Under the pieces are notes generated by a model. It had not been told where the DNA came from, did no database searches, and saw nothing but the letters and a program-made list of their open reading frames with translations. From NCBI GenBank assembly GCA_031256825.1, contig JAIRPV010000028.1:62001-126000 (forward strand): a DNA stretch of 64,000 nucleotides. Reading direction: 5' to 3'. Each line of letters starts with the position of its first letter. Positions within the stretch are counted from its first letter, which is position 1. Shown here piece after piece: positions 25,324 through 31,727 of the stretch. The stretch comes from Oscillospiraceae bacterium. GTDB lineage: Bacteria; Bacillota; Clostridia; Oscillospirales; Acutalibacteraceae. A program made the translations under genes and the position numbers.

Positions 25324-25464
25324 CGCCGCCCTACGCAATTCCTGTGTCAATTTTGATTTTTTTCTTGCAATTTCCCGCGCAATCCCTTATAATAAGAGAA
25401 TCAACCGAACGGAGGGTGCTTGCATGCGGGAATTAGAAGAACGGATCCGGCGGGAAGCGCTGGC
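25324..25464 (+). repeat. right copy of the xpt promoter/gene-start duplication
   Basis: This 141-base copy is joined to the full xpt gene and is presumably the original. It contains the promoter TTGCAA (25365-25370) and TATAAT (25388-25393) with a 17-base spacer. The short leader leaves no room for a purine riboswitch. Confidence 0.97.
25365..25393 (+). promoter_or_regulatory. sigma-A promoter of xpt
   Basis: TTGCAA, a 17-base spacer and TATAAT, followed after about 30 bases by the xpt ribosome binding site. The identical promoter in the left repeat copy is at 24212-24240. Confidence 0.88.
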
Positions 25465-26005
25465 GGTGCTGCCGGATATTCTGCGCGTGGACATGTTCCT
25501 CAACCACATGATTGATCCGGTTTTGCTGGAAGGGATGGGGGAGGAATTTTATCGCTTGTTCGCGCCGCTTTGCGGCCGGGTCACAAAAATCCTGACGGTC
25601 GAGGCTTCGGGCATTGCCATTGCCTGCGCGACGGCGCGGCGGTTTGGCGTGCCGGTGCTCTTCGCAAAAAAAGGGCTGAGCAACAAGACGTTGGACAAAG
25701 AAACATATACATCTGTGATCCATTCGTATACCAAAGACGTTACCACGCATGTTTCTGTCGCGCGGCGCTTCCTCGGGGCCGACGACCGGGTGCTTATCAT
25801 CGACGATTTTCTTGCCAACGGCGCGGCCGCCCGCGGGTTGATGGATCTGGTGGATCAGGCGGGCGCGCAGCTGCTGGGGATTGGCGTCGCGATTGAAAAG
25901 GGGTTTCAGCGCGGCGGGCAGGATTTGCGCGCGCAGAATATTTGGGTGGAATCGCTTGCGGTGATTGCACAATTGCAGCCGTTGCTTTTTCGTGAGCCGT
26001 CTTGA
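25424..26005 (+). CDS. xpt: xanthine phosphoribosyltransferase
   Basis: Xpt, 193 residues, salvages xanthine to XMP with PRPP. Family features are LRVDMFLNHMIDPVLLEGMG near the N-terminus, ILTVEASGIAIA, the FAKKGLSNKTLD segment and the PRPP loop VLIIDDFLANGAAARGL, where most type I PRTases have acidic-acidic-x-x-TG. ATG 25424 follows GGAGGG. No purine riboswitch precedes it, unlike many Firmicute xpt genes. Its first 41 bases and promoter are duplicated 1.15 kb upstream. Confidence 0.95.
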   Translation: MRELEERIRREALAVLPDILRVDMFLNHMIDPVLLEGMGEEFYRLFAPLCGRVTKILTVEASGIAIACATARRFGVPVLFAKKGLSNKTLDKETYTSVIHSYTKDVTTHVSVARRFLGADDRVLIIDDFLANGAAARGLMDLVDQAGAQLLGIGVAIEKGFQRGGQDLRAQNIWVESLAVIAQLQPLLFREPS

Positions 26006-26056
26006 TTTTTGCGGCCGCATGTATGAAACGACCAAAACCACCAAAAAGGAGGGGAA

Positions 26057-26602
26057 ATGATGCCATACTTTCAGAAAATCCAGGGCGAACGCATTTATCT
26101 AAGCCCGCTGGACCCGGCGAACGCCGAACTGCATGCCCGGTGGATCAACGACTTCGAGGTCGCGCGCTGGGTGCGGCAATACGGCAGGGCGTTTGGTTTG
26201 CCCGCCGAGCAGGACTGGGCCGATCACATCGCGAAAGACAGCTCCAATTATTGCTTCGTTATCGTGCTGCGCGACGGAGAACGCCCCATTGGCACCGTTG
26301 ATTTGAGGGATTTGGAGCCCTTGAACCGCACGGCTACGCTGGGCATCCTCATCGGCGAAGCGGATTGCCGCGGCAAGGGCTACGGCGCGGAGGCCATTCG
26401 GCTGTTGCTGGAGTATGGGTTCCAATGGCTCAACCTGCACAATATCGACCTGACCGTCAACAGCGAAAACGCGCGGGCCATCGCCTGCTATACCAAAGTT
26501 GGCTTCCGGGAATATGGCCGCCGGCACGAGGCCCTGTTTTTCAACGGGCACTATGTGGACATCGTCAGAATGGAAATTCTTGCGCAGAACTGGGCAAAAT
26601 AG
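26057..26602 (+). CDS. GNAT family N-acetyltransferase (RimJ/SpeG-like)
   Basis: A 181-residue acetyl-CoA-dependent acetyltransferase. The GNAT core is visible: PIGTVDLRDLEPLNRTATLGILIGE, the acetyl-CoA loop RGKGYGAEA, and the C-terminal LTVNSENARAIACYTKVGF. AGGAGGGG is close to the ATG at 26057. The closest matches by pattern are ribosomal-protein Ala acetyltransferases and SpeG-type enzymes; the substrate is not determinable. Confidence 0.88.
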   Translation: MMPYFQKIQGERIYLSPLDPANAELHARWINDFEVARWVRQYGRAFGLPAEQDWADHIAKDSSNYCFVIVLRDGERPIGTVDLRDLEPLNRTATLGILIGEADCRGKGYGAEAIRLLLEYGFQWLNLHNIDLTVNSENARAIACYTKVGFREYGRRHEALFFNGHYVDIVRMEILAQNWAK

Positions 26603-26632
26603 GGAAGAAAAATCAGAACACCGGAGATGAAA

Positions 26633-27214
26633 ATGAACACCAACCAATTCGCTTTTGAACAAGCCTTTGGCACGCCAAAGCAGCTGCCGCCTTCTTCCCT
26701 GCCGGAGGTTGCCTTTGCCGGGCGCTCGAATGTGGGGAAATCCTCGCTGCTCAACTGCCTGCTGCGGCGGCGCGCTCTGGCGCGCGTCAGCTCAATGCCG
26801 GGGAAAACCATCACCATCAATTTCTATCTCGGCGAAGGCATCCGCCTGGCCGATTTGCCCGGCTACGGCTACGCCAAGCGCTCCCAGGGGGAATACCGCC
26901 GCTTTGCCGATCTAATGGATTTCTATTTTACCTCGCAGCGCAACATCGCGCTGGTGGTGCAGCTCATTGATATTCGGCATCCCCCTTCGCAGGATGACCG
27001 GGTGATGCTCTCGTTTTTGCGGGAAATGAACCTGCCGTTTGTGATTGTTCTGACCAAAAGCGACAAATTAGGCCCCACGCAGTTTGCCCGCCGCATGGAT
27101 GAACTGCGGGCGGAGTTGGCGGCTTCCGGCGCGCGGGAGATCATCGCGTTTTCTTCGGAAACCGGGCTGGGCCGGGCGGAACTCTGGCAGGCGATTGCGG
27201 CCGCGGCGCAATAG
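26633..27214 (+). CDS. engB: ribosome biogenesis GTPase EngB/YsxC
   Basis: A 193-residue GTPase of the YihA/YsxC/EngB family needed for 50S subunit assembly. G motifs: GRSNVGKSS (G1), DLPGYGYAKR (G3), TKSDK (G4) and the final FSSETGLG (G5). ATG 26633 is chosen over the in-frame ATG 26627 because GGAG at 26623-26626 abuts the latter. It follows the acetyltransferase after 30 bases. The usual neighbour lon is not here. Confidence 0.96.
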   Translation: MNTNQFAFEQAFGTPKQLPPSSLPEVAFAGRSNVGKSSLLNCLLRRRALARVSSMPGKTITINFYLGEGIRLADLPGYGYAKRSQGEYRRFADLMDFYFTSQRNIALVVQLIDIRHPPSQDDRVMLSFLREMNLPFVIVLTKSDKLGPTQFARRMDELRAELAASGAREIIAFSSETGLGRAELWQAIAAAAQ

Positions 27215-27232
27215 AAGAGAAGTTTTTTTACC

Positions 27233-27270
27233 GCAAGCCGGACGGCAGCACGCCGCCCGGCTTGCTTTGT
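27233..27270 (+). terminator. terminator after engB
   Basis: GCAAGCCGG (27233-27241) pairs with CCGGCTTGC (27257-27265), extended inside by a second GC stem, and is followed by TTTGTG. The poor T tract makes efficiency uncertain. Confidence 0.65.
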
Positions 27271-27419
27271 GCCCACTTTTCGCCTTCCTTCATATCATAT
27301 AGGGAAGGCGGGACTCTCCAGGCTCCGCGCACTCGCCGGAACTTTTTCGCCTTCGTGATTAATTCCCCGAAAGAGTGGCAAAAATAAAGTTGCCATAAAA
27401 ATGACGGAGAGTGATAAAT

Positions 27420-27800
27420 GTGACAGTGAAACGCGGAGATATCTATTACGCGGATCTCAGTCCTGTTGTGGGCTCGGAGCAGGGCGGCATCCGGCCGGTG
27501 TTGATTGTGCAAAACGATGTGGGCAACAAATTCAGCCCCACCGTGATTGCCGCAGCCATCACCAGCCAAAAATATAAGACCGACCTGCCCACGCATATCA
27601 AAGTCAATGCCGACAGTTCCGGCCTTGCCCGCGATTCCATTGTGTTGCTTGAACAGGTGCGCACGCTCGACAAGCGGCGCCTGAAAGAACGCATGGGGAA
27701 CTTAGAGGGCAGGGACATGCAAAGGGTGGATCGTGCCCTTTCGGTGAGCCTGGGCATTGCGGGCAACAGCATGGGCTCGGTGAATTCCGCAACCGCGTAA
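27420..27800 (+). CDS. mazF: MazF/EndoA-type mRNA endoribonuclease toxin
   Basis: A 126-residue PemK/MazF toxin that cleaves mRNA at short sequence motifs. The match to the Bacillus EndoA type is strong: VKRGDIYYADLSPVVGSEQGG, RPVLIVQND, IAAAITSQ, LPTHIKV and DSIVLLEQVRTLDKRRL. GTG 27420 is preferred because CGGAG lies 9-10 bases upstream; GTG 27411 and 27426 are in frame. No antitoxin gene is found in the 205 bases between engB and mazF, which holds only a terminator, so the antitoxin is elsewhere or absent. Confidence 0.92.
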   Translation: MTVKRGDIYYADLSPVVGSEQGGIRPVLIVQNDVGNKFSPTVIAAAITSQKYKTDLPTHIKVNADSSGLARDSIVLLEQVRTLDKRRLKERMGNLEGRDMQRVDRALSVSLGIAGNSMGSVNSATA

Positions 27801-27817
27801 CGTCTTCCAAAATACGG

Positions 27818-27852
27818 CCCGGCGGGCGCTCCTTTGGGAACAGCCCGCCGGG
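27818..27852 (+). terminator. hairpin after mazF
   Basis: CCCGGCGGGC (27818-27827) pairs perfectly with GCCCGCCGGG (27843-27852) around a 15-base loop. Only a broken T tract follows, so it may be a terminator or an RNA-stabilising hairpin. Confidence 0.6.
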
Positions 27853-28038
27853 AATCGTTCTTTCGAACCGGAAATTGCCCTGTAAAGAGATCCCCCAGTC
27901 AGCGGCGGCCAGGCGCCGTTTCCCGCTGGACGTGCACGATTCCCCCGCGGTTTACATATACATAATGCACAGCGAACCATTGGCGGCGCAAAGATCGTTC
28001 GTTTCGCGCTGTGATATGTTGATACAGGGGGGATTGCC

Positions 28039-28596
28039 GTGGCACGGCTGCGCAGAAGGACAGGATGGCAACTGCCGCGGCTTCGCTTGCGGCGGGGGAT
28101 AAGAGGTGTTCGCGGGCGGCCCCAGCGGGCGGCGCTGCTGCTATGGGGGGCTGTGTTTGTGGCGGGGGTGATGCTGATGTGCGCCGTGCTGGAGCGCCGC
28201 GTTACGCCGCAGGTGCAGGCTCTGGCCGAAACCGCCGCCAGGCAGCAAGCCTCCGAGGCGATATCGGAAGCCGTGCAAACGGTGCTGGTGGAAGAGAAAG
28301 TGACTTACGAAACTCTGGTTGGGATACATGTGGAAAATGGCGTGCGCTCCATCGAGACCAACGCGATGGAAATCAATCTGCTGCGCTCGAAGATCAATCA
28401 GGCCGTTGAAAAGGCGGTGCGCAGCCGCAAGGGCAGGTTGCGGCTGCCGCTGGGGGCGCTGCTGGGCAGCCAGCTGTTTGCCGGGGCGGGGCCAAAGATT
28501 GGCGTGCCGCTGGCCATGACCGGCGACGCAGTATCGGATATCCGCAGCGACATTTCCGGCGCGGGGGTTAACCAGACCAACTATTTATTGGGATAG
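28039..28596 (+). pseudogene. yunB: sporulation protein YunB, C-terminally truncated
   Basis: The 185 residues match the first part of YunB: a basic N-terminus, one membrane segment (LLLWGAVFVAGVMLMCAVL), ASEAISEAVQTVL, MEINLLRSKINQAVEKAV, LRLPLGALLGSQLFAGAGPKIGVPL and GAGVNQTNYLL. In Bacillus-type YunB the chain continues for roughly 60-70 residues after the GINQT motif; here a stop follows three codons later and no frame of the downstream DNA continues it. The gene was probably cut by the event that placed the toxin-antitoxin remnant next to it. GTG 28039 has GGGGGG upstream. A functional short form is possible but less likely. Confidence 0.7.
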
Positions 28597-28641
28597 TATA
28601 GAACATGATTGACAAGCGGCTGATTTGCGCAAAACAATTGC

Positions 28642-28670
28642 TTGATTTCTTCGCTCAAATAGCGTATAAT
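28642..28670 (+). promoter_or_regulatory. promoter of the UPF0175 gene
   Basis: TTGATT (28642-28647) and TATAAT (28665-28670) are 17 bases apart, 20 bases before the start codon. Confidence 0.75.
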
Positions 28671-28690
28671 AGAAGCAAGAGGTGATTCAT

Positions 28691-28963
28691 ATGCAAGCGA
28701 CTTTCGATATGCCGGAAGCCGTGTCGCGCTTTGTGGACGTGCAGGACAACGGCTACCAATTGCGGCTGAAAGAAATGATGATGTTTGATCTGGTGCGCCG
28801 GGGATTGTTGTCGTTTGGCAAAGCGGCAGAATTGCTGGGTATCGGCAAGGTGAAATTGATCACTGATTTGGGGCAGTTGGGCTTGCCCTATTTCGATATG
28901 CCCGCCAGCGAAGTCTTTGAGGATGCAGCCGTTGCGCGGCGCTTTTCGGAGGGCGGCGCATGA
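28691..28963 (+). CDS. UPF0175 family antitoxin-like protein
   Basis: A 90-residue protein of UPF0175, small helix-turn-helix proteins usually found upstream of a DUF3368 PIN-domain gene and thought to be the antitoxin. The centre LRLKEMMMFDLVRRGLLSFGKAAELLGIGKVKLITDLGQLGLPYFD shows the family's helix-turn-helix and the final LPYFD. GAGGTG is 6 bases upstream of ATG 28691. Its stop overlaps the start of the decayed PIN gene as ATGA. Confidence 0.82.
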   Translation: MQATFDMPEAVSRFVDVQDNGYQLRLKEMMMFDLVRRGLLSFGKAAELLGIGKVKLITDLGQLGLPYFDMPASEVFEDAAVARRFSEGGA

Positions 28964-29021
28964 TTGTCGTTTCCGAATCAGCAGTGCACTGATGGAGGAA
29001 TTGCTGCGGGACGAGGAGTAG
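28960..29021 (+). pseudogene. remnant of DUF3368 PIN-domain toxin
   Basis: The ATG overlapping the UPF0175 stop opens with MIVVSE, as DUF3368 proteins do (MIVVSD...), but stops after ten codons. In another frame from 28971 the DNA reads FRISSALMEELLRDEE and a stop, which looks like the family's C-terminal helix. An internal deletion has therefore joined the first few codons to the last sixteen and removed the catalytic PIN domain, leaving the antitoxin without a toxin. Confidence 0.7.
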
Positions 29022-29051
29022 CTTCCCTTGTTGTCGCGACTACAGCAAGCG

Positions 29052-29753
29052 CTATTTCTTCTCCAGATACTTCCGCTCAATCAGGTCAATCGACTGCTGC
29101 GTGGGATAGAGATGCTTTTCGTAAATATCGGCGAAAATCCGGGGTAGCTTTTTCAGCCGAAAGTTCATGTCGTCCAAGTCGCAGTGCGCCAAATCCAGCT
29201 CGTCTACGCCGAGCCATTCCCGGTATTCGTCATACGCGTCGCCCTGTTTGGCCTTGAACGCTGCCGCCAAGTCTTCCAGGCCGCCAATGCCGCCGCAGTC
29301 CTCAACGATGCCGTAACCCTTGCCCTCTAGTACGCGGGGCAGTTCCTTGGCGGGCAACGCCGGGTCGCTGAAAATCTTCTCCAGTTTCACAATCACCCGC
29401 CAGTCGTCGCCAAAGTCATACCAGACCAGCAGACGGCTGTTCTCTTCAAAATCCAGCTGCGAAAGCTTGGTTTGCGTGGCGTCTGCGTCGTCAAATTCTT
29501 TCCACTCACCTGCTTCATCGGGAATCGCATAGCGCCGGATGAGTTCCATGCGGCGGCTCAGCCTGCCGGTGGCTGTCAGGAACGGGCGTTCGTGCTCAAT
29601 GGCGAGCAGGTGGCTGGCTCGCATTTCATACATCGTCATGACGATATAGCCCAGCCGGGCCACTGTGCTATTCCCCGCAACCTGAAACCGCCGCCATATC
29701 TTCGGTTTGTAGTCCTCCAGCTCTGCATAAAATTGATAGATGGGTTGTGTCAT
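29052..29753 (-). CDS. plasmid pRiA4b ORF-3 family protein
   Basis: A 233-residue protein of the pRiA4b ORF-3 family (PF07929), widespread on mobile and accessory DNA with no proven function. Typical segments are the start YQFYAELEDYKPKIWRRFQV, the middle LLVWYDFGDDWRVIVKLE, and the acidic loop LEGKGYGIVEDCGGIGGLEDL. It starts at ATG 29753 after AAGGAG. It sits in the accessory stretch with decayed genes on one side and a phosphatase and kinase on the other. Confidence 0.9.
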   Translation of the reverse strand: MTQPIYQFYAELEDYKPKIWRRFQVAGNSTVARLGYIVMTMYEMRASHLLAIEHERPFLTATGRLSRRMELIRRYAIPDEAGEWKEFDDADATQTKLSQLDFEENSRLLVWYDFGDDWRVIVKLEKIFSDPALPAKELPRVLEGKGYGIVEDCGGIGGLEDLAAAFKAKQGDAYDEYREWLGVDELDLAHCDLDDMNFRLKKLPRIFADIYEKHLYPTQQSIDLIERKYLEKK

Positions 29754-29924
29754 GGTGTACTCCTTTTTATGTGATTTTTCATAGCAGAGGGTGTCCTTTT
29801 CATGTTTCGATGAACAGTGAGATAATCGTCATTGGCTTCCCTTCAAAATCCCATCCAACGCAGCCGCGAAGGCTTTATCCTGTTCCGCTGTGCGCTTGCC
29901 CAGCCCTTTCGTGCGCCCACCGCT

Positions 29925-30701
29925 TCACAGCACATTTTCCTCAATCCACCGCGCCACGCCGTCATTGTCGTTGCTCCCGCAAACGAAATCTGCGACGGCT
30001 TTCGCTTCTGGCAACGCATTGGCCACGGCCACGCCAATACCTGCACTTTGCAGCATCTCAATATCATTCAAATCATCGCCAAACGTAATGACTTCATCCG
30101 GTGTAATGCCAAGCTGTGCGACAACAGCACTAAGGGCGTTCCACTTTGTCGCGGTAGAAAGGTTGATATCGTATAAATCTTCATCGCTCACAAGCCACAT
30201 TACGACTTGCGGGTATTGTGCTGCTAGCCCGGCCATAAAAGCATGGTCGTCATGGCGGGCGGAAAGGTGCAAGATAGGCTCAGTCGGCGGCGCAGCAAAA
30301 TCGGTCAGATGGCATATATCAATGGATTGATTTGCTTGTGCCGCTTTTTGAGGGTTGTTGGTATAGGAACTGTGCAATCCTCTGGCGGATATTGCGCGCG
30401 TTCCCGGGTGACTACGCAACGCAGCAAGCAGTTGGGCAACGATATGCGGCGGGATCGCCTGGCTGGCTGTGACAGTGCCGCCAACGCGTGTCACCGCGCC
30501 GTTGGTCAGGATCAGCGCGTCCGGGCGCACCGCCGTTTCGTAGTCCGCGACGTTCGCGTAACTCCGCGCTGTGGCAAACACGATTTTGATCCCCCGCGCC
30601 CGGCAACGTTGCAGCACTTTAGCGGTGTAATCAGAGATGCTTTTGTCTGTGCGCAGCAGCGTGCGGTCGAGGTCGGTGGCGATGAGCTTGATGTTGGGCA
30701 C
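29925..30701 (-). CDS. Cof-type HAD hydrolase
   Basis: A 258-residue haloacid dehalogenase-like phosphatase of the Cof subfamily. Motif I is DLDRTLL, motif II the TNGAV segment, motif III Lys in ATKWNAL, and motif IV TFGDDLNDIEML; a C2 cap lies between II and III. GTG 30701 is selected since GGAGG stands 8 bases upstream and it gives the normal start VPNIKLIATDLD. Its first 71 bases overlap the end of the kinase gene upstream, so the pair is probably translationally coupled. The substrate is unknown, likely a sugar phosphate or cofactor. Confidence 0.9.
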   Translation of the reverse strand: MPNIKLIATDLDRTLLRTDKSISDYTAKVLQRCRARGIKIVFATARSYANVADYETAVRPDALILTNGAVTRVGGTVTASQAIPPHIVAQLLAALRSHPGTRAISARGLHSSYTNNPQKAAQANQSIDICHLTDFAAPPTEPILHLSARHDDHAFMAGLAAQYPQVVMWLVSDEDLYDINLSTATKWNALSAVVAQLGITPDEVITFGDDLNDIEMLQSAGIGVAVANALPEAKAVADFVCGSNDNDGVARWIEENVL

Positions 30702-31596
30702 CTCCCCAATCCTCCAAATACCAGTTTGGCACGATCCGCGTAAAGCCCTCGTACCGCAGCATAGCACTCCCATCCGCGCGGCAGTTTTCATAGTCGCTGT
30801 CACCGCACAACTGCGCCAAAATATCATAGGCAAAATAATACGCCGTCACCGCGAAAAAAGTGTCGTCAGGCCGTCCGCCGCAGTAGCCGTTCCACAGGCC
30901 GGTGAAAAAATGCGGATCAGGGGCTTCCATATAGGTGTTGCTGATAAAATCCCACAGCGGGTCGCCAAAATCGCCGTTGTAGCAGTTGAAATCAATCACG
31001 CCCACTTTGCCGGTTGGCGCAACGATGAGGTTCGTGGTATTAAAGTCGCCGTGAATGAACGTCTGCGGGCGGCTTTGGAGCAAAGCGCTGCCCTGCCGCA
31101 AATAATCAATAGCAGTTTCACCGTTTGCGCCTTGGCGTGCGCCTTGATCATATTGCGCCAGCCGCTCGTCGATTTTCCGCTGGAAACGGACGGCCCATGG
31201 CTCTGCGTCGGTTGGTGCGGGCAATGTGTGCAGTTTGCGCAGCAACTCGCCCGCGCGCGCGCCAAGGGCATACCGTTCGACTTCTGTAAGCGACGGCAAA
31301 AGGCTGGCCGCGTCCTCGCCCTCCAGCCACGTGGCGAGATAATAGACCTTCGCATCATCGTAGCCGAAATCAATCGGCTGAGGGGTATAAAGCCCCAGCG
31401 CGGCAGCTTTGGAAAGCGCAGCGTACTCGCTTTTTTTGCGGTCATATTCCACCATGTCAGCGATGCGCAACAGCAGCCGCTGGCCTTCAGCGGTTTCAAC
31501 GAAATATTTTTTGTCGCCCGACCAACCCTTGGCAATCGGGGTCAAGGCCGCGCCCGCGATGGCCGGACAGCCGTCGGCGTCGATGGCGAGGGTCAT
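30631..31596 (-). CDS. aminoglycoside phosphotransferase-fold kinase
   Basis: A 321-residue kinase of the APH/choline-kinase fold. The catalytic loop is IHGDFNTTNL and the metal-binding motif VIDFN; the N-lobe has KKYFVETAEGQRLLLRI. ATG 31596 follows AGGAAGGA. Its last 23 codons (...GGAQHQAHRHRPRPHAAAHRQKHL region) run out of frame over the start of the HAD gene and look unlike a normal APH tail, so a small frameshift near the end is possible. Resistance cannot be inferred; many such kinases act on small metabolites. Confidence 0.88.
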   Translation of the reverse strand: MTLAIDADGCPAIAGAALTPIAKGWSGDKKYFVETAEGQRLLLRIADMVEYDRKKSEYAALSKAAALGLYTPQPIDFGYDDAKVYYLATWLEGEDAASLLPSLTEVERYALGARAGELLRKLHTLPAPTDAEPWAVRFQRKIDERLAQYDQGARQGANGETAIDYLRQGSALLQSRPQTFIHGDFNTTNLIVAPTGKVGVIDFNCYNGDFGDPLWDFISNTYMEAPDPHFFTGLWNGYCGGRPDDTFFAVTAYYFAYDILAQLCGDSDYENCRADGSAMLRYEGFTRIVPNWYLEDWGGAQHQAHRHRPRPHAAAHRQKHL

Positions 31597-31682
31597 TTGG
31601 TGGTTCCTTCCTGCACATATCACGTGGGCACGATTTGATTAAAATGATCGAACCAGCGCAGAATATCCTGCGCCGCCATTTT

Positions 31683-31702
31683 CACGTGAGCGTTACTCAC
31701 GC
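31683..31702 (-). terminator. possible terminator after glgP
   Basis: CGTGAG (31685-31690) and CTCACG (31696-31701) form a short hairpin with a 5-base loop followed on the minus strand by TGAAAAT. There is no T tract, so this is a weak call. Confidence 0.3.
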
Positions 31703-31727
31703 GAAAGCGCTCGCGCCGAACGGCAGC

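Noticed and set aside
25324-25423. Purine riboswitch before xpt
   Set aside because: Only about 30 bases separate the -10 box from the start codon, too short for the aptamer.
29829-29924. 31 open codons directly after the HAD stop (GRTKGLGKRTAEQD... end)
   Set aside because: It has no start codon or ribosome binding site; it might be a gene remnant but nothing identifies it.
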